Assembly: GCF_013778505.1 (NCBI RefSeq)
Contig: NZ_JAAOWU010000020.1
Location: 41,451 to 105,450 of the forward strand
Reading direction: 5' to 3'
Length of the DNA: 64,000 nt
Source of the DNA: Pseudomonas sivasensis
GTDB taxonomy: Bacteria > Pseudomonadota > Gammaproteobacteria > Pseudomonadales > Pseudomonadaceae
The position numbers and the translations under genes are program-made. Below, piece by piece: positions 25,114 to 32,725 of the stretch. The notes under the pieces were generated by a model that was given only the letters and a program-made list of their open reading frames with translations, ran no database searches and was not told the origin of the DNA. Within the stretch, counting starts at the first letter, position 1, and each line of letters starts with the position of its first letter.

Positions 25114-25239
25114 CGTCTGTGTCCCGCAGCGGCATGAATGTCATAAAAGTGTAATGCAATTGTCATGCTAAGTGGTTATGGCGCGCAGGGATGGGTATGT
25201 GGATACTGCCCGACTGAACAAAACGCACGAGGAAAACAG

Positions 25240-26220
25240 ATGAGCACCGTACGTTGGGGCATGATCGGCTGTGGCAGTGTCGCTGAATTGAAGAGTGGGC
25301 CCGCTTTCTACAAAGCGCCAGGTTCGGCCCTGGTAGCCGTGATGGGGCGTCGCGAGGCCGCCGTGCGCGATTATGCAACACGCCATGGCATTGCCCGTTC
25401 CTATACCGACGCCCAAGCGCTGATCAACGACCCTGAGGTGGACGCGGTCTACATCGCCACACCGCCCGACAGCCACTTGGAATACAGCCTGATGGTGGCC
25501 GCGGCCGGCAAGCATTGCTGCGTCGAGAAACCCATGGCGCTGAATGCCGAGCAAAGCGCATTGATGCAACGTACCTTCGAGCGTGCCGGGCTGCATTTGT
25601 TTGTCTCCTACTACCGCCGTTCGCTGCCGCGCTTTCAGCAAGTTCGCGATTGGCTGCGGGATGGGCGCATCGGCGAGCTGCGTCAGCTTACCTGGACCCT
25701 GTGCAAACCACCGGCTGCCGAGGACGCCAGCGCCGCCAACTGGCGCACCGACCCGCTGATCGCGGGTGGCGGCTATTTTGCCGACCTGGCCAGCCACGGC
25801 TTTGACCTGTTCCAGTACCTGGCCGGGGATATCGTCGAGGTGTCCGGTTTTACAGCACGCCAGGCAGGTCGCTATGTGGCCGAGGACGCGGTTACAGCTT
25901 GCTGGACCTTCAGCTCGGGCGCGCTGGGCATGGGTTGCTGGAACTTTGTTGCCGACCGACGGGAAGACAACGTCGAGCTGATCGGCAGTAAGGGTCGCAT
26001 TACGTTTGCCGTTTTCGAAGACCAACCGCTGCGCCTTGAAGGCGAGACCAACGAAGTGCTGGACGTGCCATGCCACGCGCATATCCAGTGGCACCACGTG
26101 TTGGCCATGAACGCGCATATCCGTGGTGAAGCCGAGCATCCTTCGCTGGCCATCGAGGCATTGAAAACCGACCGGATTCTGGACAAGGTGCTACAGCGCA
26201 ACCCCCATCATCCCGGCTAG
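25240..26220 (+). CDS. Gfo/Idh/MocA-family oxidoreductase
   Basis: A 326-residue NAD(P)-dependent dehydrogenase. Residues MSTVRWGMIGCGSVAELKSGPAF form the nucleotide-binding motif; VEKPMAL is the EKP motif with the probable catalytic Lys; FADLASHGFDLFQYLAGD carries the Asp/His pair. The frame extends upstream, but the ATG at 25240 with GAGG seven bases ahead and the Rossmann strand immediately after it are decisive. It is distinct from the two family members in the inositol region. No pathway neighbours indicate its sugar substrate. Confidence 0.88.
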   Translation: MSTVRWGMIGCGSVAELKSGPAFYKAPGSALVAVMGRREAAVRDYATRHGIARSYTDAQALINDPEVDAVYIATPPDSHLEYSLMVAAAGKHCCVEKPMALNAEQSALMQRTFERAGLHLFVSYYRRSLPRFQQVRDWLRDGRIGELRQLTWTLCKPPAAEDASAANWRTDPLIAGGGYFADLASHGFDLFQYLAGDIVEVSGFTARQAGRYVAEDAVTACWTFSSGALGMGCWNFVADRREDNVELIGSKGRITFAVFEDQPLRLEGETNEVLDVPCHAHIQWHHVLAMNAHIRGEAEHPSLAIEALKTDRILDKVLQRNPHHPG

Positions 26221-26256
26221 ATGCGATATACGTGTTTTTTCTCAAGGAATAGACGG

Positions 26257-26886
26257 ATGAGATACTGGATGGTGTTGTGCCTTGTGCTCGCTACAGGCGC
26301 AATGGCGGCCCCAAGAAGTCAGGGCACGCCTGGAGAGTTTGATTTCTACGTGTTGTCGCTGTCATGGTCGCCGACGTTTTGCCTGACGCACCCGGATAAC
26401 GAACAGTGTTCAGGTAAAGGCTACGGTTTTGTGCTTCACGGTCTGTGGCCGCAATACGCGAAGGGCGGGTGGCCGGCGTCCTGTGATTCCCAGTCACGCT
26501 TGTCTCGCGAAGAGATGGACAAGGGCGCGGCGCTGTTTCCCACGCGTTCCCTGCTCAAGCACGAATGGGCCAAGCACGGTACTTGCAGTGGGCTGGATCC
26601 AATGGCATATCTGGAAAAGACCGATGTGGCACTGGGCGTTGTCGCCATTCCGCCGCAACTGCAACCGTTCAATACACCGCCTTCGTTGCCTGCCCGTGAG
26701 ATCGAGGCGTTGTTTCGCGAGAGCAACCCGCGCATGGGCAATCATGGGTTGGCCGTGATCTGCAAAGGCAAGGTGCTGTCGGAAGTGCGCGTCTGCCTGA
26801 CCAAGGAGCTGGCGTTCGCCGGCTGCCCGCGCAGTGTGAAAACCCAATGCCGGGAGGGCGATATCCGCATTCCTGCGCAGCGCTGA
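26257..26886 (+). CDS. Ribonuclease T2 family protein (RNase I-like)
   Basis: A 209-residue exported RNase. A short signal peptide (MRYWMVLCLVLATGAMA) is followed by FDFYVLSLSWSPTFC. Both catalytic motifs are intact: CAS I, FVLHGLWP with His61, and CAS II, KHEWAKHGTC with His102, Glu103 and His107. Several cysteines (42, 51, 76, 110) suggest disulfides, consistent with a periplasmic or secreted enzyme. It should cut RNA through 2',3'-cyclic phosphates with low base specificity and may serve nucleotide scavenging. The ATG at 26257 is preferred to 26221 because AAGGA precedes it and a signal peptide starts directly. 36 bases separate it from the previous gene. Confidence 0.93.
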   Translation: MRYWMVLCLVLATGAMAAPRSQGTPGEFDFYVLSLSWSPTFCLTHPDNEQCSGKGYGFVLHGLWPQYAKGGWPASCDSQSRLSREEMDKGAALFPTRSLLKHEWAKHGTCSGLDPMAYLEKTDVALGVVAIPPQLQPFNTPPSLPAREIEALFRESNPRMGNHGLAVICKGKVLSEVRVCLTKELAFAGCPRSVKTQCREGDIRIPAQR

Positions 26887-26996
26887 GGCAGCCTCGCCGC
26901 GGGACTGGGGGCCAGGGTGATTTTGTTCAATACCGTTTCGGCTCGGCCTTATACCGTGGATCCCTCTTCATGCATCACCATAAAAAGGGATCCGCA

Positions 26997-27584
26997 ATGA
27001 GCTTGATTATTTCCATGGCCGCCTTCGCCCTGGCCACCTCTATCACACCGGGACCGGTCAATGTCGTGGCCCTGAGTTCCGGCGCGCGCTTCGGTTTTGC
27101 CGCCAGCCAGAAACACGTGTTCGGCGCTGCCGTCGGTTTCACCCTGCTGTTGGTGCTGATCGGCCTGGGCCTGCATGAAGTGTTGGTGCGCTGGCCAATC
27201 CTGACCCAATTGATTCAATGGGGCGGCGTGGCCTTTTTGCTGTACATGGCCTGGAAACTGGCCGTCGATGATGGCCGCCTGGACGCCGAGGGCACCGCCA
27301 CTGCGCCATCAATGCTTTACGGCGCGATTATGCAATGGCTCAACCCCAAGGCCTGGCTGGCTTGTGTGGCGGGAATGGGCCTGTTCGTGGCCGATGGCGA
27401 CGCCGGTCAGGTGTGGCTGTTTGCAAGCCTCTACCTGGTGATCTGTTACCTGTCGGTGGCGTGCTGGGCCTATGCGGGCACCTTCCTGCGCCGCTACTTG
27501 AGTAACCCCCAGGGCGTGCGCGTGTTCAACCGCTCAATGGCCGCGTTGCTGGTGGCCAGTGTGGGTTATTTGCTGATGGCTTGA
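26997..27584 (+). CDS. LysE/RhtB-family amino acid exporter
   Basis: A 195-residue inner-membrane protein with about six hydrophobic helices. The N terminus MSLIISMAAFALATSITPGPVNVVALSSGARFG contains the TPGPVN motif of LysE/RhtB exporters, and QWLNPKAWLACVAGMG holds the conserved NPKA motif. Such proteins export amino acids or their analogues by proton exchange; the substrate is unknown. AAAAGGGA lies just upstream of the ATG; the longer upstream frame is not used. Its 3' end overlaps the convergent AraC gene by 59 bases, so the two may be functionally linked, with AraC as regulator. Confidence 0.9.
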   Translation: MSLIISMAAFALATSITPGPVNVVALSSGARFGFAASQKHVFGAAVGFTLLLVLIGLGLHEVLVRWPILTQLIQWGGVAFLLYMAWKLAVDDGRLDAEGTATAPSMLYGAIMQWLNPKAWLACVAGMGLFVADGDAGQVWLFASLYLVICYLSVACWAYAGTFLRRYLSNPQGVRVFNRSMAALLVASVGYLLMA

Positions 27585-28413
27585 GCCGGTCGCGGTACTG
27601 GCCGGGCGTGGCGGCGAAGTGCTGTTTGAAGGCACGCTGGAAATGCGCTTGGTCGGCAAAGCCTGCGGCCAGGGCCACATCGGCGATCAGTTCGCCCTGG
27701 CGTAATTGGCTGCGGGCAAACTGGATACGCTCATTGACCACAAACGCATGGGGCGTCAGCCCGTAATACTGCTTGAACGCGCGGATCAGGTACGACGGCG
27801 ACAGCTCGGCCGCCTGGCAAATATCTTCCAGTTTCAACGCAAGGGTGCAGTGCGCGCGGATGAATTCGGCGGCGCGTTCCAGCTTGTGGTTCACCTCCCG
27901 CACTGGCGTAAGCGATGGGTTTAGGCGCTGCTGAACTTCACTGAAATAACTGATCAGTGCACTTTGCTTTTGCAGCAGTTCGGCCTGTTCGTCCACCAAT
28001 GTGCTGTACAGCGCCAACAGGCCGCTGAACAACACCGGGTCGCGGGTATGGGGCGTATTGAATGGCCGGTAACCCTGTTCGGTACTGAAGCCCAGTTGGT
28101 ATTGCAGGTTCGTGAGCCACGGGGTATCGAGGTAGAGCATATGGTAGGACCAATGCTCGTTCTCAATAGGGTTGCAGGCATGCACGTCGCCAGGGTTCAT
28201 CAATACCACCGTGCCGACGCTGATCTGGAAGGTCTCGGCGCCGTAGTGGTAATAGCTGCGTCCGGTGGTGATCGCGCCGATAGAAAAATGCTCATGGGCG
28301 TGACGGGTGTAAGTGACCTTGCGCCCGTCGGCGATGGTCCGCGCTTCTATGAACGGCAAGCGCTCGTCACGCCAGAAGCGGGGCGAGTGTGTCGCGCAAG
28401 TGTCCGGTGACAT
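27526..28413 (-). CDS. AraC-family transcriptional regulator
   Basis: A 295-residue regulator. The N-terminal part is a cupin-like ligand-binding domain (TRHAHEHFSIGAITTGRSYYHYGAE, VVLMNPGDVHACNP) of the AraC_binding type. The C-terminal part has two helix-turn-helix units: LEDICQAAELSPSYLIRAFKQYYGLTPHAFVVNERI and IADVALAAGFADQAHFQRAFKQHFAATPGQYR. The final 20 or so residues (PSANNPHWPPATRPLSG) are an unusual tail and are encoded antisense to the end of the LysE gene. Pairing with a LysE exporter suggests that it controls export of an amino acid; inducer unknown. Confidence 0.9.
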   Translation of the reverse strand: MSPDTCATHSPRFWRDERLPFIEARTIADGRKVTYTRHAHEHFSIGAITTGRSYYHYGAETFQISVGTVVLMNPGDVHACNPIENEHWSYHMLYLDTPWLTNLQYQLGFSTEQGYRPFNTPHTRDPVLFSGLLALYSTLVDEQAELLQKQSALISYFSEVQQRLNPSLTPVREVNHKLERAAEFIRAHCTLALKLEDICQAAELSPSYLIRAFKQYYGLTPHAFVVNERIQFARSQLRQGELIADVALAAGFADQAHFQRAFKQHFAATPGQYRDRLKPSANNPHWPPATRPLSG

Positions 28414-28478
28414 AGCGGTGGCTCCATCCCTTGGAAGAACGAGGGATGATCATTACACACGCCGCCAATGGCGTCAGC

Positions 28479-30941
28479 TTAGAAGTCCCACTTGGTCGCC
28501 AGCTGCAGGCTGCGCGGTTCGCCGTAGAAACCAGTGCCGAAGTTGCCGAGGCCCGTGTAGTACTTTTTGTCGAACAGGTTCTTCACGTTCAACGTGGTGC
28601 TCAGGTGCTCGTTGAAGCGGTAGCGCGCCATCAGGTCTACCAGGTAGTAGCTGTCCTGGGTGATGCGCGAGTCGTGGCCGAAGTTGACGGTATCGCTCGG
28701 ATCGGGCTGGAACACGTTGCCGAAGAACGCGCTCTGCCAGTTCACGCCACCGCCCACGGTGACATTTTCCAGTGCGCCGGGCAGGCGATAGGAACTGAAC
28801 AGGCGCACCACTTGCTGTGGCGTGGTGGTCTGCAGCACCGAGCTGTACACGTAGCCGTCATCGGCATCGCGGGTGTGCTGGTAGGTGTAGCCGGCGGCGA
28901 TATTCCAGCCGTCCAGCACCTCGCCCGACAGTTCGGCTTCAACGCCCTTGGTGGTCGCGCCGGCGATGGGGCGGTAAATCGAGTCGGTATCGAAGCCTGA
29001 GACATATTCGGCCACGTTGTCCTGTTCGATGCGGAACGCGGCGAAGCTGGCGTTCAAGCGACCGTCGTAGAACGCGGCCTTGAGCCCGGCTTCGTAGGTT
29101 TGGCCTTCCACGGGGTCGAGTAATTTGCGGTCAGCGTCTTTGCTGGTTTGTGGTCGGTAGATTTGGGTGTAGCTGGTGTACACCGACCAGGTGTCGTTGA
29201 GGTCATAGACGATCCCGGCGTACGGCGTGACCACGCCACTCTGGTGGTAGGTGGTGCGGTTGTCGGTCTGGGTCGGGTCGTAGAAGTCGGTGCTGTCGGT
29301 GCCGCTGAAATTGCTCACGCGGGTGCCGAGAATCACCGACAGGTCATCGGTAGGCTTCAGACGAGTGGCCAGGTAGGCACCCGTCTGGCGTTGCACGATA
29401 TCGTTCTGGCCACTGCGTGGGATGCTCGGTTTGGCGTATTCACCTTGCCAGTCGAAGATGCTGCCGCCCACGCCGGGGTAGATCGAGCCGTACACCGGCA
29501 CGTCCTGTTTCGAGCGTGTGGCCATGAAGCCCATGATCAACTCATGCTCGCGGCCGAACAGGCTGAACGGTCCACTGAAATTGACGTCCAGGGTGTTCTG
29601 CACCTGGTCGCCCTTGTACTTGCCCATGAACATGTACATGCCGTCGCCGGTGACCGGGTCCGGGTTGCCGCCGCTGGCGGAGGCCAAAAGAGTGTCGTGC
29701 TGGCTGCGTTTGCGGTCGAGACTGACTTTGAGCGACCAGTCATTGGCCAGTTTGTGCTGTACCGAGGCGAAGAGCGTCTGGTTTTGGAAGTCACGGCGGC
29801 TCCAGTCGGCGGCTGGGTTGAACGAGCGCGAGAAATTCGTGCGCGAGCCGTCGCTGAAGTACATCGGGAAACCGGTCCAACTGGCGCCGCGCGAGCGAGT
29901 GTTCTGCTGGTCGATGCCAAAGGTCAGCAGGGTGTCGGGCGTCAGGTCCGCTTCCAGGATGCCGTAGGCGATGTCCTTGGTGTTCTGGTAATGGTCCAGG
30001 TAGGACTGGCGGTCCTGATACACGCCGACAAAGCGCCCGCGTACATTGCCAGACTCGGTCAAAGAGCCGGAGATATCGCCTTCGGTGCGGTAGTTGTCCC
30101 AAGAGCCGAACGTCTGGGTGACCGAGGCCTTGAAGTCCTTGGTGGGCTTTTTGCGGATCAGGTTGACGGTGGCGGACGGGTCGCCGGAGCCGCTTAACAG
30201 GCCAGCCGAACCTTTGATGATTTCCAGGTGGTCGTACACCGCCATGTCGGTGCTGGTGGTGCCGTAGTCGTACACGCCGTCGTAGGTGGAGTTGACGCCG
30301 TCGTACTGGAAATTGGTGATCGGCAGGCCACGGCTGGAGAACTCCCAGCGCTCGCTGTCGTAGTTCTGCACGCTCACGCCAGGGGCGCGGCGCAGGGTAT
30401 CGGCAATGCTATTGGAACCCTGATCGTCCATCTGCTGGCGGGTGATCACGGTGACCGATTGCGGGGTTTCACGCATTGATAACGGTAGACCGGTGGCCGA
30501 GGCCATCGAGCCTGTGGTGTAGGAGTGGGTGTCTTCGGTGGTAGCGCCCAAGTCCTGGCCAGAAATGGTGGTAGCGCCCAGCTCCAGGGCCCCGGTGCTG
30601 GCCGCGATCAGTTCCAGCACGTAGCCATTGTTGCCCTGGGGCAGGGCCTGCAAGCCGCTGCCTTGCAGCACGTGTTGCAAGCCACTGGCGGCGGTGTAGT
30701 TGCCCGACAGGCCAGGGCTGGTCTTGCCGGCGGCCAGGCTGTTGTGGCCGGCAATGAAAATGCCCGACTGCTCGGCAAAGCGGTTCAGCACACTGATCAG
30801 CGAACCAGCAGCGATGCGGTAGCTGCGCGTGGTCTCCTGGGTCGAAGGCGATTCGGCGGCATGCACCACCGGCACACCGAGGCAAAACAGCGAAGTGGCC
30901 AGCGCCAATGGGCGCAGCGCGAAGCGAGCAGGTTGCGACAT
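28479..30941 (-). CDS. FpvA-like ferric-siderophore receptor with signalling domain
   Basis: An 820-residue TonB-dependent transducer. Signal peptide ending VVHA; STN domain at about residues 40-115 (YRIAAGSLISVLNRFAEQSGIF); plug with RETPQSVTVITRQQMDDQGSNSI, NFQYDGVNSTYDGVYDYG and LEIIKGSAGLLSGSGDPSATVNLIRKKPT; barrel ending with TKWDF. The plug and the stretch GSWDNYRTEGDISGSLTESGNVRGR closely resemble P. aeruginosa FpvA, so a pyoverdine-type ferric siderophore, perhaps from another strain, is the likely cargo. FecR and an ECF sigma gene lie directly upstream on the same strand, forming a cell-surface signalling system. The ATG at 30941 has AAAGGGAA upstream and begins a good signal peptide. 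Confidence 0.92.
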   Translation of the reverse strand: MSQPARFALRPLALATSLFCLGVPVVHAAESPSTQETTRSYRIAAGSLISVLNRFAEQSGIFIAGHNSLAAGKTSPGLSGNYTAASGLQHVLQGSGLQALPQGNNGYVLELIAASTGALELGATTISGQDLGATTEDTHSYTTGSMASATGLPLSMRETPQSVTVITRQQMDDQGSNSIADTLRRAPGVSVQNYDSERWEFSSRGLPITNFQYDGVNSTYDGVYDYGTTSTDMAVYDHLEIIKGSAGLLSGSGDPSATVNLIRKKPTKDFKASVTQTFGSWDNYRTEGDISGSLTESGNVRGRFVGVYQDRQSYLDHYQNTKDIAYGILEADLTPDTLLTFGIDQQNTRSRGASWTGFPMYFSDGSRTNFSRSFNPAADWSRRDFQNQTLFASVQHKLANDWSLKVSLDRKRSQHDTLLASASGGNPDPVTGDGMYMFMGKYKGDQVQNTLDVNFSGPFSLFGREHELIMGFMATRSKQDVPVYGSIYPGVGGSIFDWQGEYAKPSIPRSGQNDIVQRQTGAYLATRLKPTDDLSVILGTRVSNFSGTDSTDFYDPTQTDNRTTYHQSGVVTPYAGIVYDLNDTWSVYTSYTQIYRPQTSKDADRKLLDPVEGQTYEAGLKAAFYDGRLNASFAAFRIEQDNVAEYVSGFDTDSIYRPIAGATTKGVEAELSGEVLDGWNIAAGYTYQHTRDADDGYVYSSVLQTTTPQQVVRLFSSYRLPGALENVTVGGGVNWQSAFFGNVFQPDPSDTVNFGHDSRITQDSYYLVDLMARYRFNEHLSTTLNVKNLFDKKYYTGLGNFGTGFYGEPRSLQLATKWDF

Positions 30942-31039
30942 GAATGTTTCCCTTTGGATCAAGTCGATCGGCGAATTGAAAGCGTCTACAGGGTTAACCG
31001 AACGAGTGTTGAAAAAGGGAACTGGCGGCGGGGAAAAAC

Positions 31040-31990
31040 TTACCGTGGGCCGACGGTGACCCACCATGGCATCAGCCGATCGACCCGAACCGGCAGCGCG
31101 GCTTGCAGCAGATGCAGAGCGTGGTCACTGTCCATCAGCGGGAATGAACCCATCACCGGCAAGTGCGCCACCGCCGGGTCACAGCCCAGGTGGCCGGTGC
31201 GATAGCGGTTGAGCTCGGCCACCAACTGGCCCAGGGGCAAATTGTCGGCCAGCAGCACGCCACGGCTCCAGGCTTCACGCGCGGGGGATACCGCGGTGGT
31301 TGTGTTGAAGCCATCGCGGTTGAACGCGATTTGCTGGCCGGCGTCGATGATGCGCACCTGCTGGCTGGCGGTGCGCACGTGCACCCGGCCCTCAAAGACG
31401 TTGAGCTCAGTGTGGTCTTCGCCTTGCAACACACTGAAGTGAGTGCCCAGGGCCTGCAGGCGGCCGTGTTCGGTGTCTACCAGGAAGGGCCGGCCGGCGT
31501 CCTTGGCCGTATCAATCAGCACTTCGCCAAAGCGCAGGTGCAACAGGCGTTGCAGGGGATCGAAGCGTACATCCAGCGCGCTCAGGGCGTTGAGCCATAC
31601 ATGACTGCCATCGGCCAGCACGGCATCGCGGGTCTCGCCGCTGCCGGTGGCGTAGTCGGCGCTCCAGCCGCCCACCAGCCGGGGCAGGGCGGTGTTGCGC
31701 CAAGTGCCCCACGCCAGGGTTGAACCGGCACACAACACCAGCAATGTTTTGAGTGTCTGGCGCCGCGAACTGCGCAAGGCGCGGCTGGCGCTCGGGGCTT
31801 GGTCCATCAGCGGCGCGAAACGCTGGCTGACGCGCTCCACATACTGCCAGGCCGCCAGATGCTCCGGGTTCTGCGCCATCCAGGCCTGCCAGCGTTGCTG
31901 CTCCTGGGCGCTGCCTTGGTCCTGCAGGCGCACGTACCAGTGCGCGGCCTGTTCCAGGCTGGCATGGCTGAGCTTGCCGGGGGTATTCAT
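31040..31990 (-). CDS. FecR-family anti-sigma/sigma regulator
   Basis: A 316-residue inner-membrane regulator. The cytosolic N terminus has the FecR_N pattern (EQAAHWYVRLQDQGSAQEQQRWQAWMAQNPEHLAAWQYVERV). A single hydrophobic segment (TLKTLLVLCAGSTLAWGTW, about residues 84-102) crosses the membrane. The periplasmic FecR domain includes GETRDAVLADGSHVWLNALSALDVRF, TEHGRLQALGTHFSVLQGED and FEGRVHVR, followed by a C-terminal STN-contacting region. It relays receptor occupancy to the sigma factor. Its start codon overlaps the sigma gene's stop (ATGA), so the two are translationally coupled; the receptor follows after 98 bases. Confidence 0.93.
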   Translation of the reverse strand: MNTPGKLSHASLEQAAHWYVRLQDQGSAQEQQRWQAWMAQNPEHLAAWQYVERVSQRFAPLMDQAPSASRALRSSRRQTLKTLLVLCAGSTLAWGTWRNTALPRLVGGWSADYATGSGETRDAVLADGSHVWLNALSALDVRFDPLQRLLHLRFGEVLIDTAKDAGRPFLVDTEHGRLQALGTHFSVLQGEDHTELNVFEGRVHVRTASQQVRIIDAGQQIAFNRDGFNTTTAVSPAREAWSRGVLLADNLPLGQLVAELNRYRTGHLGCDPAVAHLPVMGSFPLMDSDHALHLLQAALPVRVDRLMPWWVTVGPR

Positions 31991-32508
31991 TGCACCAGCA
32001 TCCCATCCAGCTCGGCTTCGAGGATCGCGCAATGCAGCAAGGCCTGGGCCATGTATTTCTTGACCATGCGTTCGCCCACGCCCAGTTGCTCGCCAATGGC
32101 TTTGTAGGGCAGGCCATGCAGTTGGGCCAGCAGGAATGCTTCGCGAACCTTGCTCGGCAGGCGGGCGAGCATGGCGTCCACTTCGTAGAGGGTTTCGACG
32201 ATGATTGCCCGCTGTTCCGGCGACGGCTGGGTACTTTCGGGACGCAGGGCGAGGCTGTCGAGCCAGGCTTTTTCCAGTTGGCGACGTCGCCAATGGTCGA
32301 TGCACAAACCACGGGCGATGGTGGCCAGGTAGGAGCGCTGGCGCGCGTGATCGGTCTCGGTCGGTGGGCGGCTGAGTAAGCGGATAAAGGTGTCGTGGGC
32401 CAGGTCGGCGGCATCCCAGCGGTCGTTCAGGCGTCTGCGCAACAGACCGAGCAGCCAGCCGTGGTGGGTGCCGTAGAGGTGGGTGAAGGAGGTCGACACA
32501 CTAGCCAT
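31987..32508 (-). CDS. ECF sigma factor, FecI type
   Basis: A 173-residue extracytoplasmic-function sigma factor of the iron-starvation class. Region 2 is LYGTHHGWLLGLLRRRLNDRWDAADLAHDTFIRLLS and region 4 is LARLPSKVREAFLLAQLHGLPYKAIGEQLGVGERMVKKYMAQALLHC. These are near-standard FecI/FpvI sequences. It should direct RNA polymerase to the FpvA-like receptor gene when FecR releases it. The frame runs upstream for 57 residues, but family members begin at MASVSTSFTHLYG, so the ATG at 32508 is chosen; the ribosome site is weak. A Fur-controlled promoter would be expected upstream, but no convincing Fur box was found. Confidence 0.92.
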   Translation of the reverse strand: MASVSTSFTHLYGTHHGWLLGLLRRRLNDRWDAADLAHDTFIRLLSRPPTETDHARQRSYLATIARGLCIDHWRRRQLEKAWLDSLALRPESTQPSPEQRAIIVETLYEVDAMLARLPSKVREAFLLAQLHGLPYKAIGEQLGVGERMVKKYMAQALLHCAILEAELDGMLVQ

Positions 32509-32623
32509 CCAGCGCGAGAGAAACGGTGTAAATAAGAATTGGTCGCGATTAAAGCAAAAGGATGGGGTGAGCGCAAATGATATTGGTTCGCTACTAGGCA
32601 GGCTTAAAGGAGTAGGGCTGAAG

Positions 32624-32709
32624 GTGGGAGGGGGGGCTCTCGATTGTTGTGGGTCAGCCACAGCTGCATCAGCTGACAATCCCTCATCGGGGGCAAGCCC
32701 CCTCCCACA
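32624..32709. repeat. REPIN-like inverted repeat, imperfect left arm
   Basis: GTGGGAGGGGGGGCTC on the left and CATCGGGGGCAAGCCCCCTCCCAC on the right face each other around GTCAGC/GCTGAC. The right arm matches the repeats at 5573 and 40188; the left is degraded. It separates the sigma gene from the transporter operon. Confidence 0.8.
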
Positions 32710-32725
32710 TTAGGTCTGCGTGCAT

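Noticed and set aside
32520..32600. Fur box upstream of the ECF sigma gene
   Set aside because: AT-rich patches such as AAATAAGAATTGG and AAATGATATTGG are present, but none matches the Fur consensus well enough to call.
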